DNA of 64,000 bases from Weeksella virosa DSM 16922 (GTDB taxonomy: Bacteria > Bacteroidota > Bacteroidia > Flavobacteriales > Weeksellaceae). The stretch is from the NCBI RefSeq assembly GCF_000189415.1, contig NC_015144.1, forward strand, positions 1,598,001-1,662,000, read 5' to 3'. Below, piece by piece: positions 54,543 through 63,516 of the stretch. Position 1 is the stretch's first letter, and every line of letters begins with the position of its first letter. The notes below the pieces were generated by a model. It worked only from the letters and a program-made list of their open reading frames with translations, did no database searches and was not told the origin of the DNA. The position numbers were made by a program, and so were the translations under genes.

Positions 54543-55738
54543 TGGCTACTAAAATTGCAATAACTGGGATGGGAATTATTTCTGCGATTGGCCATTCGGT
54601 TGCAGAAAATCTCGACTCTTTATTGCATAATAAAAGTGGTCTAGAGAAAATAAAATACTTGTCGACCAAACACAAAAACGAATTTTTGGTAGGAGAAGTC
54701 AAAAAATCCAACCAAGAATTGGCTTCTATTTTAGGTTTACCCAATAATCATACTTTCACAAGAACAGCACTTTTAGGAGCAGTCGCTGCCAAAGAAGCGG
54801 TGAAAAATGCAAATCTTACATGGGGTAAACAAGACCGAATAGGTCTGATTTCATCAACATCGGTAGGTGGGATGGATCAGTCTGAGTTGTATTTTTTCGG
54901 TTATGAAAATCAACCCGACAAACAAAAGTTTATTCTAAGCCACGATGCAGGTGATTCGAGTATAAAAATAGCTGAAATCATCGGTTTAGAAGGTTATGTT
55001 TCTACGGTAAGCACCGCTTGTTCTTCTGCTGCAAATGCAATAATTATGGGTGCTCGATTGATTTCTTCTGGCAAACTCGATTGCGTAATTGTAGGAGGAA
55101 CAGATGCTTTATCAAAATTTACTTTGAATGGTTTCAAGTCGTTGATGATTCTCTCTGATTGCGCAAATCAACCTTTTGATGAAAATAGAAAAGGACTAAA
55201 TCTAGGCGAAGGAGCTGCATATTTGGTGCTAGAGTCGGAAGAATATGCACAAAAAAATCAACGACAGATAAACGCTTATCTTTCTGGTTACGGGAATGCC
55301 AATGATGCACACCACCAAACAGCCTCATCAGAAAATGGAGAAGGAGCTTATTTGGCTATGCAAAAAGCTTTGTCAGTAGCCAAAATTTCACCAGAAAATA
55401 TAGATTATATCAATGCACATGGTACTGCCACAAGAAACAATGACGCCTCTGAGAGTGCTGCATTGTTACGTATTTTTGATAAAAAAACATTATGCTTCAG
55501 TTCTACCAAACCCTTTACAGGCCATACCTTGGCTGCAGCAGCTGGTATAGAAGCTGTGTTTAGTATTCTTGCTTTAGAAAAGCAAAAAGTTTGGGCAAAT
55601 CTCAATTTCGCACAACCTATGCAAACTCATAATCTTCATCCTCAAACCAAAATTTACTCGAAAAAAATAGAACATGTATTGTCGAATTCTTTTGGTTTCG
55701 GAGGAAATTGTTCAACCCTAATTTTTAGTAAAGCATGA
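54542..55738 (+). CDS. Beta-ketoacyl-ACP synthase (FabF-like), complete active site
   Basis: The 398-residue protein has Cys160 in STACSSAANA, His293 in INAHGTATRNND and His328 in PFTGHTLAAAAG. It is the third intact synthase and its start overlaps the ACP stop. It is followed, with a 4-base overlap (55735-55738), by the cysteine-less synthase-like gene at 55735, which suggests the two encode a synthase/chain-length-factor heterodimer as in type II systems. Confidence 0.9.
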   Translation: MATKIAITGMGIISAIGHSVAENLDSLLHNKSGLEKIKYLSTKHKNEFLVGEVKKSNQELASILGLPNNHTFTRTALLGAVAAKEAVKNANLTWGKQDRIGLISSTSVGGMDQSELYFFGYENQPDKQKFILSHDAGDSSIKIAEIIGLEGYVSTVSTACSSAANAIIMGARLISSGKLDCVIVGGTDALSKFTLNGFKSLMILSDCANQPFDENRKGLNLGEGAAYLVLESEEYAQKNQRQINAYLSGYGNANDAHHQTASSENGEGAYLAMQKALSVAKISPENIDYINAHGTATRNNDASESAALLRIFDKKTLCFSSTKPFTGHTLAAAAGIEAVFSILALEKQKVWANLNFAQPMQTHNLHPQTKIYSKKIEHVLSNSFGFGGNCSTLIFSKA

Positions 55739-56748
55739 AGAAATGTTATATAAATGGGGTAGCAGCAATTTCGGCACAGAACTATCGAGAAGTAAAGTTT
55801 ACTGAAAATAATACACCACTGACAGAATTTCTTAATTATGCAGATGAACCAAATTATAAAGAATTTTTATCGGCTTCATCGTTAAGAAGAATGTCGAAAG
55901 CAGTGAAAATGGGATTGTTTACAGCGCAAAAAGCTCTTAAGTCGTCTGAAGTTTCTGAAATAGAAGCCATTATTACGGGTACAGGATTGGGTTGTTTGGC
56001 AGACTCGGAAAAGTTTTTGGCCAATCTGATTCAGAACGATGAAGAATTCTTAACACCAACAGCCTTTATTCAATCAACGCATAATACTGTAGCAGCCCAA
56101 ATTGCACTGCATCTGCACTGCAATGCCTATAATTTTACGTATGTAAATGGTGGAAACTCTTTCGAAGCTGCTGCATTAGATGCACTTTTACAAATTAAAA
56201 ATAACGAAATCTCAAACGCATTGGTCGGTGGAATTGATGAAATTGCAACTCGAACACATCAATTATTACAATTGGTAGAAGTTATTCAATCTACAAAAAA
56301 TGGTTCGGGAGCCAAATTTGGGGAGGGAGCAACATTTTTTATTTTATCGGATAAATTTACTCAAAAATCATATGCAGAAATTGTAGATATAGAAATCCGA
56401 AACAAACTGGAAAATAAAACAATTGAAGAATTTGTGGAAAGTTTTCTACAAGAAAATCAATTGATGTTGAATGATATACAAGTTATTTTTGTAGGAAAAA
56501 ATTCTGAGGTTACTACAACAGAAATCGACCAGTATTTCGATGCATTACCCCAAGCTATATATTCATACAAAAAGTTTTGCGGAGAATACGATACTGCTTC
56601 TGCTTACGGGATGTTGTTGGCTGCTGAATTTCTGAAAAATCAAAATTATCCGAACCAATCAGAAGTAGAAAACATCCTCTTGTACAATCAGTTTTTAGGT
56701 AAAAACCATAGTTTAGTGTTGCTTAGAAAATGTCAAAACATCGAATAG
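55735..56748 (+). CDS. Chain-length-factor-like ketosynthase homologue lacking the cysteine
   Basis: The 337-residue thiolase-fold protein has the dimer-forming FIQSTHNTVAAQIA (111-124) and the loop NFTYVNGGNSFEAAALDA (133-150) where the nucleophile cysteine should stand; Gly residues are found instead, and the downstream His motifs are missing. The layout is that of a chain-length factor (ApeC/CLF type), which pairs with a catalytic synthase to set polyene length. Its partner is most likely the synthase encoded just upstream (overlap 4 bases). Confidence 0.8.
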   Translation: MKKCYINGVAAISAQNYREVKFTENNTPLTEFLNYADEPNYKEFLSASSLRRMSKAVKMGLFTAQKALKSSEVSEIEAIITGTGLGCLADSEKFLANLIQNDEEFLTPTAFIQSTHNTVAAQIALHLHCNAYNFTYVNGGNSFEAAALDALLQIKNNEISNALVGGIDEIATRTHQLLQLVEVIQSTKNGSGAKFGEGATFFILSDKFTQKSYAEIVDIEIRNKLENKTIEEFVESFLQENQLMLNDIQVIFVGKNSEVTTTEIDQYFDALPQAIYSYKKFCGEYDTASAYGMLLAAEFLKNQNYPNQSEVENILLYNQFLGKNHSLVLLRKCQNIE

Positions 56749-57488
56749 TTTCCTGTATCTTTCTTGGATATTTTTTTATTATTATCTACTTGATTTTTGG
56801 GTATGATGTTTCTTATTATTGGTTGATTTTACTTGGGATCCTTTGGCTTGGAATAACAAGTTGGGGTGTGTTTGATCTACGTTTAAACTACTTTCTTAGC
56901 GTTTATTATCATCAAAAAACCAACGCAAGAATAGTCGCTCTTACTTTTGATGATGGACCAACAGAATGGACAGGCGAGTTCTTATCTCTGCTAGAAAAAT
57001 ATAAAGCGAAAGCAACTTTTTTTTGTATAGGCAATCAGATCAAACAATATCCAGAGATATTCGAGCAAATTATCCAAAATCAACATGAAATAGGAAATCA
57101 TACCCAATCGCACCTCAACCAAACAGGTTTTTTATCCTATCAAAAATTGAAAAAAGAAATTCTTAATAATGATGAAATTATAGAAAAATATATGGGCGAA
57201 AAACCCAGCTATTTTCGTCCACCATTTGGCGTTTCAAATCCTACTTTTGCCAAGGTTCTTCAAGATACGAATCATCAAGTAATTGGTTGGAGTGTACGTT
57301 CTTTGGATACAGTGATAAAAGAAGAAAAAACGATTGCAAAAAGAGTCTTGCGAAAAGTGAAGCCAGGATCAATAATTTTGATGCACGACACATCCGAAAA
57401 ATCTTTGTTGGCTTTGGAGCGTATTTTGCAAGAATTGTACAATAATCAATATCAAATGGTTACTATTAGTGAATTGAAAATTAGATAA
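56730..57488 (+). CDS. Polysaccharide deacetylase-like enzyme (NodB domain)
   Basis: The 252-residue protein has two N-terminal membrane helices (about 5-24 and 29-48) and a NodB domain: LTFDDGPTEW (71-80, Asp75), HTQSH (124-128) and FRPPFGVS (162-169), with a C-terminal LMHDTS block. All catalytic residues are present. In pigment clusters such genes are accessory; the enzyme may deacetylate a pigment-linked or peptidoglycan sugar. It overlaps the CLF-like gene by 19 bases. Confidence 0.8.
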   Translation: MSKHRIVSCIFLGYFFIIIYLIFGYDVSYYWLILLGILWLGITSWGVFDLRLNYFLSVYYHQKTNARIVALTFDDGPTEWTGEFLSLLEKYKAKATFFCIGNQIKQYPEIFEQIIQNQHEIGNHTQSHLNQTGFLSYQKLKKEILNNDEIIEKYMGEKPSYFRPPFGVSNPTFAKVLQDTNHQVIGWSVRSLDTVIKEEKTIAKRVLRKVKPGSIILMHDTSEKSLLALERILQELYNNQYQMVTISELKIR

Positions 57489-57490
57489 AT

Positions 57491-58114
57491 ATGAAGAAAT
57501 TAGCAATTTTGTTTTTGGTATTATTGGCTACTTTTTCTCTGGCACAAAATAGGATGAGTTACAATGAAATAATTAATTTCAAGAAATCTGTGAAGACAGA
57601 GATGAATAAGATAAACACTTTTTCTGCTACATTTACAGAAACAAAACACTTGAGTTTCTTGAAAAAACCAACGGTTTCTAAAGGGAAGTTTTATCTTCAA
57701 AATCCAAATAAAGTTTTGTGGCAATACACCAGTCCGAGTAAAACTTCGGTAATATTTGTTGATAATAAAATAACTCTGAAACAAGCCAATAAAAGTAAAA
57801 CAACAGATCTTAGTCGTCAAAAAAACTTCGCACAGTTAAATGCTCTAATCATTGGGTCATTCAACGGAGATTTGTTTGATAATCCAGCGTTCGAGAGTGA
57901 TTTTTATACCAATACTAAAGGTTTTTTGGTTAGATTAATGCCAAAATCAAAAACTGCCAAAAAATATTTAAAACGAATCGAATTACAATTTGATAAGCAA
58001 GTTGATATGGTTAGTGAAGTAAAACTAATCGAACCAAGTAATGATTATACACAGATTTTATTTTCGAATAAATCGATAAACCCGAATATAAGTCCATCTA
58101 TATTTAGGCCATAA
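57491..58114 (+). CDS. LolA-like outer membrane lipoprotein carrier protein
   Basis: The 207-residue protein has a signal peptide (about 1-18) and the fold signature of LolA: FSATFTETKHLSFLKKPTVSKGKF, an LWQYTSPSKT stretch, and GSFNGDLFDNPAF. In aryl polyene loci such chaperones may ferry the hydrophobic pigment or its lipid anchor across the periplasm to the outer membrane. It follows the deacetylase by 2 bases. The canonical LolA of the cell is not in the window. Confidence 0.8.
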   Translation: MKKLAILFLVLLATFSLAQNRMSYNEIINFKKSVKTEMNKINTFSATFTETKHLSFLKKPTVSKGKFYLQNPNKVLWQYTSPSKTSVIFVDNKITLKQANKSKTTDLSRQKNFAQLNALIIGSFNGDLFDNPAFESDFYTNTKGFLVRLMPKSKTAKKYLKRIELQFDKQVDMVSEVKLIEPSNDYTQILFSNKSINPNISPSIFRP

Positions 58115-58183
58115 TGTGAATCGAATAAGAATTTGTATTTTTGGATTGTTTAAAGCAATTTACTGAGAAAATAAACTTGATTT

Positions 58184-58561
58184 ATGGCTGTTTTACATAA
58201 ATTTTACACCGTTATTTCGAATGAAGAAAAGACTGAAAATTCCTATCAAGTTCTAATAGAATTGAATAAAAATCATTCTATTTTCGAGGGGCATTTTCCT
58301 GGTAATCCAGTAACACCAGGTGTGTGTATGATACAGATTATCAAAGAATTGGTAGAAGAAATTACCCAACAAAAATGGCGATTGAATAAGTTGAGCAATG
58401 TGAAATTTATGGCCATAATAAATCCTCAAGAACACCCTATACTGCATATTTCACTTGATATTCAAAAATATCATAATCGGTTGAGGGTGAAGGGGATGAC
58501 TGTTTATGAATCGGTAGTTGCCTTGAAATTGAGTGCAGAATTTGAAAACTCTATGTTATGA
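58184..58561 (+). CDS. 3-hydroxyacyl-ACP dehydratase (third hot-dog protein)
   Basis: The 125-residue protein has HSIFEGHFPGNPVTPGV (31-47), with His37 and the FabA/FabZ-like EGHFPGNPVTPG motif characteristic of functional dehydratases, unlike the more divergent pair at 47669-48544. It is the best candidate for the main dehydratase (ApeI type). It overlaps the next gene by 4 bases (ATGA). Confidence 0.85.
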   Translation: MAVLHKFYTVISNEEKTENSYQVLIELNKNHSIFEGHFPGNPVTPGVCMIQIIKELVEEITQQKWRLNKLSNVKFMAIINPQEHPILHISLDIQKYHNRLRVKGMTVYESVVALKLSAEFENSML

Positions 58562-59040
58562 AACTTTTTTTAGGATTTTTATTAGTAACTTTCATTTTTT
58601 TCGGTTCAACTTTATCAGAGGTTAGAAAAAAATTCGAGCAAGCATCGAAAAGTAAGGAAGAAACAATCAGTTTCTATAATGCTCTACATTCGTATAAAGG
58701 AAAAGACGCAACTATGTTGGCGTATCAAGGTGCGTCAGAAATGTTGTATTCGCGTTATTTTGGTGCAAAGGAAACGAGAAAAAAATTACTTATTAGCGGT
58801 TCTTCGAAAATTGAGGCAGCTATACAATCAGAACCAAGTAATGCAGAAATACGTCTTATTCGTTTTATTATACAAGAGAATTTGCCCAAAGTAATTGCTT
58901 ATAATAGAAACCTAACAGAAGACAAGAAAAGTATCCTAAACTTATACTCGCAACAAACGAAAGAGGTAAAAATGTTGATAAAAAAATACAGTCAACATTC
59001 TAAGGGTTTTACAGCATCAGAAAAAGAGAAATTTAACTAA
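58558..59040 (+). CDS. Exported hypothetical protein
   Basis: The 160-residue protein has a signal peptide (about 1-18) and an otherwise helical mature part with Lys/Glu-rich segments (about 20-160: SYKGKDATMLAYQGASEMLYSR, then NAEIRLIRFIIQENLPKV). No recognised family. It is translationally coupled to the dehydratase upstream and to the glycosyltransferase downstream (4-base gap). Confidence 0.5.
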   Translation: MKLFLGFLLVTFIFFGSTLSEVRKKFEQASKSKEETISFYNALHSYKGKDATMLAYQGASEMLYSRYFGAKETRKKLLISGSSKIEAAIQSEPSNAEIRLIRFIIQENLPKVIAYNRNLTEDKKSILNLYSQQTKEVKMLIKKYSQHSKGFTASEKEKFN

Positions 59041-59044
59041 AATT

Positions 59045-59794
59045 TTGCAAGCAATCACAACAAAACTATTCGATAAATATCGAGTTTGCGTTATCATTCC
59101 GACCTACAATAATTACAAAACTTTGGCAAAAGTCATCGATGGAGTTTTGGATTTTACAGAAAATGTATTGGTGGTAAATGATGGTTCTACCGACGATACA
59201 AACAAAATTTTATCGAAATATAAAAAAATTTCAATAATCCATATACCAATAAATACAGGGAAAGGAAATGCACTGAAATGTGGTTTTCGTTGGGCCAAAG
59301 AAAAGAATTATTCATTTGCTATAACGATCGACTCCGACGGTCAACATTATGCAGATGATTTACCAGTATTTTTAGAGCGATTAGATCAAAAAAAAGGAGA
59401 GCAAATTTTGTTGATTGGCAATAGAAATATGACACAAGAAGGCATTCCAAAGAAAAGTAGTTTCGGGAATAATTTTTCTAATTTTTGGTTTTGGTTCGAA
59501 ACCGGAATAAAGTTAGAAGATACGCAATCTGGTTATCGCTTGTATCCGGTAGAAAAATTACCAAAACGTTTATACACACAAAAATTCGAGTTCGAGATAG
59601 AAGTTATCGTGCGTTTAGCTTGGCGTAGGGTTACCATCGAACACGTTCCGGTGAAGGTTTTGTATGATATGAATGAACGCGTTTCTCACTTTAGGCCCTT
59701 TTGGGATTTCGCCCGTATAAGTGTACTCAATACTTTTCTAGTAGTGTATGCTTTATTTATTTTTTGGCCCAAAAAACTTCTACTAAGAAAATGA
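59045..59794 (+). CDS. Glycosyltransferase family 2
   Basis: The 249-residue protein is a GT-A glycosyltransferase of the dolichyl-phosphate mannose synthase-like group: VIIPTYNN (16-23), VNDGSTD (41-47) and the DxD-like TIDSDGQH (about 94-101), ending in a hydrophobic C-terminal helix (near 225-245). There is no ATG near the conserved start, and TTG at 59045, 4 bases after the upstream stop, is the likely initiation codon. In flexirubin loci these may glycosylate the pigment or a lipid carrier; not determined. Confidence 0.82.
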   Translation: MQAITTKLFDKYRVCVIIPTYNNYKTLAKVIDGVLDFTENVLVVNDGSTDDTNKILSKYKKISIIHIPINTGKGNALKCGFRWAKEKNYSFAITIDSDGQHYADDLPVFLERLDQKKGEQILLIGNRNMTQEGIPKKSSFGNNFSNFWFWFETGIKLEDTQSGYRLYPVEKLPKRLYTQKFEFEIEVIVRLAWRRVTIEHVPVKVLYDMNERVSHFRPFWDFARISVLNTFLVVYALFIFWPKKLLLRK

Positions 59795-59865
59795 AATTAG
59801 AATAAAGAAAAAGGTTTCTTTTCATCTTACTATAATTGTCTTAATTTTAGACAAAATTTCTATTC

Positions 59866-62800
59866 ATGTACCAATTATTCTATCGATTTTACAAATGGGT
59901 AAACCGACATCGATCACTAAGTATTGGTTTGGCTCTGATCAGTTTATTGGTAGGTTTTTTTATTATTTCTAGCCTGAAGATAGAAGATGATATAACGAAA
60001 ATACTCCCTAAAAGTGAACAAGGAAATATCACCACAAAAGTTTTTCAACAACAAAATTTTTCAGACAAAATTACCGTTCTTGTTCAGAAGAAAAATGGTG
60101 GTAATGATGAGCAATTGATAGACGCTGCAGAAGCAATCGAACTCGAGTTAGAAAAGTATAAGAATTCTATAATAAGTATTCAAGGTGTACAAAATGAAGA
60201 AATTTTAGAAGATGCTTTTACGATGGTATATAATCATTTACCAAACTTTTTGTCGGATGATGATTATACGATAATTGAACAGAAAATCAATCAAGATTCG
60301 ATTCGTGCATTAACCCAAACTAATTATGAGCGTTTAACTTCTCCTGCTGGAATTATTAGTCGAAATTTTATCCTAAAAGATCCATTAGGTTTAACTTTTT
60401 TGGGCATGAAAAAATTGCAGGAAATGAGCTCCATGAGTGATTTGTTGTATCAAGATGGTTATCTTTTTACCCAAGATAAATCGACACTATTGCTTTTTAT
60501 CAATCCTAAACATAAAAGCGGTGATACCCAAAACAATGCAGCGTTTGTAGAGGGGATAAAAGAAATAGAATCGAAAATCAATAAAGAGTTTACACACATA
60601 AATGTTCAGTTTTTTGGTGCACCCATTATTGCAGTTGCCAATGCGAAGCAAATAAAATCTGATATCATAAAAACCATTGCAATTTCTATGAGTTTTTTGG
60701 TGGTACTTTTAATGTTTTTTTATCGGAAAATCTCAATTCCCCTAATATTATTTATCCCAACAGTTTTTGGTTTTACAACAGCGCTGGTAATAATTTATTT
60801 TATCCGAAAAGAAGTATCCGCGATTTCAATCAGTATAGGAGCAGTTTTATTGGGAATTACGATTGATTATGCTTTGCATATGATGACACATTTTAGAGAA
60901 AAACAGTCTGTAGAAATCCTATACAAAGAAATTACTCAACCCATACTTATGAGTTGTCTTACGACGGCAACAGCCTTTATTTGTCTAGTGTTTTTGCACT
61001 CTGATGCTTTAATCGATTTAGGGATTTTTGCGTTCATTACGGTATTGATGAGCGGTATTTTTACTTTACTTTTCATCCCACATTTGTATCGTCCTAGATT
61101 AGCAAAATCAGAAGAAAAAACTACATTTATTGACCGATTTGCTTCGCTCAGTTTCGATCAGAATAAACCGTTGATTTTTGTCACGTTGGTGTTGGTGATA
61201 GTAAGTCTATTTACATTTTCTAGCGTAAAATTCAATCAAGATTTATCGAGCCTGAATTACACGCCAGAAGATCAATTAAAAGCTGAAAAAACCTTGTCTC
61301 AAAAGACATCGATGATGCAATCTTCTTTGTATTTGGTGAATTATGGCAGTTCATTAGAAGAAGTGCTAGAAGAGTCAGAAAAAGTTTTTTTTCGTTTACA
61401 AAAAGATTTAAAAAACTCTAAAATCGAAGATTTCTCTTCTATTTCTCCACTATTATTACCCAAAAATAAGCAACAAGAAAAAATAGAAAAATGGAATTCC
61501 TTTTGGACAGAAGAAAGAAAATTACAACTGAAAAAAATGTTGATTAATGAAGGTGAAAAAGTAGGTTTTCTACCAGAAACATATTCAGAATTTTATACAC
61601 ATTTATCGAACCGATTTTCTCTTCTAACTCCTAAAACCATTCGAGATTTTGACACAACATTTTTTGATCAATTTATAACCTCTAAAGATAGTTTTTATAC
61701 AGTTTCTACATTGGTTAAAGTCCACCCAAAACAGAAACAATTCTTTATACAAGACTATCATACTGCCGAGAAAAATGTGCTAATAGACCGTAAACAGCTG
61801 ATCGAGACATATTTAGGTGCAATGGTGAGCGACTTTAATCGATTGATTAATTACTCTTCTATAGCCATTATAATTATACTTTGGATATTTTTCAGACGAG
61901 TAGAATTGGTCCTGGTAAGTTTATTGCCAATCATTGTTACAGCATTGGTTACAGCAGGTTTGATGGGACTTTTTAAAATAGAATTCAATATTTTTAGTTC
62001 CATAGTGTGTACTTTAATTTTTGGTCATGGTGTAGATTTTAGTATTTTCATGACAAGTGCATTGCAAAGACAATATACTACTGGAATCAACGAAACTAAA
62101 AGCTACAAAATTTCGATTCTTTTAGCAGTAACAACCACCTTGTTAGCCATCGGATCATTAATTTTTGCACAACATCCAGCCCTAAAATCTATTGCTTCTA
62201 TTGCTATAATAGGAGTTTCGGTTGCTGCTCTTGTAACGTTTGTTTTGTACCCACCAGTTTTTCGGTTTCTGTTTTTCAATCGCCCACGTAAAGGACTATC
62301 CCCCGTTAGTTTACGCATTGTTATCACAACATTTTATTTGTTTTTCTATTTTATTTTCTTCGGAATTATCTTGAACGGAATCATTCGTATTTTACGAATT
62401 ATTGTACCAATATCTCGGCAAAAAAAATACCAGCTTTTTGATTGGCTTCTAACCAATTTTATGAAAACTATTCCCTATCTGAACCCTTTTGTTAAAAAGA
62501 AAATAATCAATCATTCAGCCAAAAACCATCAGCAAACCGTTTTTATATCTAATCATTCGAGCTCGCTCGACATACCGCTAAATAAAATGTTGCTTAAACA
62601 CTCTATTTTTGTGGTCAATGATTGGGTTTATCGTTCGCCTATTTTTGGAAAAGCAATTCAATCGGCCGGTTTTTTTCCAATTTCCAAAGGGATCGAAAGT
62701 AATTTAGAAAAGCTCAAAAATCGTATAGGAAATGAATTTTCTGTCATCATTTATCCAGAAGGAACGCGTTCACCAAACAATGCCCTTGGTCGTTTTCATA

Positions 62801-63516
62801 AAGGAGCTTTTTATTTGGCTAATGAACTCGAACTCCCTATTCAACCATTGTATTTGTTAGGTGTTTCGGATGTTTGGCCAAAAAATGAATGGTTTATTTT
62901 CGATGGTCAACTAACTTGTGTTTTCGGAAAAGTTATTCAACCAAATGATCAAAATTATGGTACATCATACAGCGAACAAGCCAAAAAGATAAGTCGACAT
63001 TTCAAAGAAGAATATCAGAAATTACGAGATTATTACGAAGATGAAAATTATTTTAGAAAAAAATTATTTTTAAGCTTTCTGTATAAAGAAAATGAGGTTG
63101 TCCATGAAATGAAGATAAATTTTGACCAAAAAAAAACTGTTTATCATGAATTGAACGTTTTACTAAACAAAACAGGAAAAATTTACCGTTATGCAAATGA
63201 TTTTGGCGAATTTGATTTTATTTTGACAATGCAACAGCCCAAAAGAGAAATGTTAACCTATATAGAAAGCAAAGAAAAAAGAGCGATTGCCCAAACCAAT
63301 TATATAACAAAAACTCGAGAAATTCTTTACCTAACCAATGAAACAATTCCAGAAGATTGCACAATTATGATTGTTGATGCACAAAAATTTACTATAGAAA
63401 TATCAACATCTATCAAAGAAATCTTTGTTGTAGATACCTCTCTTTCTGTAGAACATTTTACCGACTTTGTCATAAAATATCCTACCGATAACTTCATGCA
63501 CTTGAAACGATTATGA
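59866..63516 (+). CDS. MMPL exporter fused to PlsC-type acyltransferase, with a degenerate methyltransferase tail
   Basis: The 1216-residue protein has an RND/MMPL exporter (about 1-800; two six-helix blocks each preceded by a large periplasmic loop), a lysophospholipid acyltransferase domain with NHSSSLD (896-902, catalytic His897 and Asp902) and YPEGTR (963-968), and a C-terminal region of about 150 residues (from about 1055). In many flavobacteria the C-terminus is a full SAM-dependent methyltransferase (trifunctional protein); here that region is shortened and the glycine-rich SAM loop (VDIGCG-like) cannot be found, so it is probably non-catalytic. The protein would export and remodel the pigment or its lipid precursor. 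It overlaps the next gene (ATGA). Confidence 0.82.
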   Translation: MYQLFYRFYKWVNRHRSLSIGLALISLLVGFFIISSLKIEDDITKILPKSEQGNITTKVFQQQNFSDKITVLVQKKNGGNDEQLIDAAEAIELELEKYKNSIISIQGVQNEEILEDAFTMVYNHLPNFLSDDDYTIIEQKINQDSIRALTQTNYERLTSPAGIISRNFILKDPLGLTFLGMKKLQEMSSMSDLLYQDGYLFTQDKSTLLLFINPKHKSGDTQNNAAFVEGIKEIESKINKEFTHINVQFFGAPIIAVANAKQIKSDIIKTIAISMSFLVVLLMFFYRKISIPLILFIPTVFGFTTALVIIYFIRKEVSAISISIGAVLLGITIDYALHMMTHFREKQSVEILYKEITQPILMSCLTTATAFICLVFLHSDALIDLGIFAFITVLMSGIFTLLFIPHLYRPRLAKSEEKTTFIDRFASLSFDQNKPLIFVTLVLVIVSLFTFSSVKFNQDLSSLNYTPEDQLKAEKTLSQKTSMMQSSLYLVNYGSSLEEVLEESEKVFFRLQKDLKNSKIEDFSSISPLLLPKNKQQEKIEKWNSFWTEERKLQLKKMLINEGEKVGFLPETYSEFYTHLSNRFSLLTPKTIRDFDTTFFDQFITSKDSFYTVSTLVKVHPKQKQFFIQDYHTAEKNVLIDRKQLIETYLGAMVSDFNRLINYSSIAIIIILWIFFRRVELVLVSLLPIIVTALVTAGLMGLFKIEFNIFSSIVCTLIFGHGVDFSIFMTSALQRQYTTGINETKSYKISILLAVTTTLLAIGSLIFAQHPALKSIASIAIIGVSVAALVTFVLYPPVFRFLFFNRPRKGLSPVSLRIVITTFYLFFYFIFFGIILNGIIRILRIIVPISRQKKYQLFDWLLTNFMKTIPYLNPFVKKKIINHSAKNHQQTVFISNHSSSLDIPLNKMLLKHSIFVVNDWVYRSPIFGKAIQSAGFFPISKGIESNLEKLKNRIGNEFSVIIYPEGTRSPNNALGRFHKGAFYLANELELPIQPLYLLGVSDVWPKNEWFIFDGQLTCVFGKVIQPNDQNYGTSYSEQAKKISRHFKEEYQKLRDYYEDENYFRKKLFLSFLYKENEVVHEMKINFDQKKTVYHELNVLLNKTGKIYRYANDFGEFDFILTMQQPKREMLTYIESKEKRAIAQTNYITKTREILYLTNETIPEDCTIMIVDAQKFTIEISTSIKEIFVVDTSLSVEHFTDFVIKYPTDNFMHLKRL

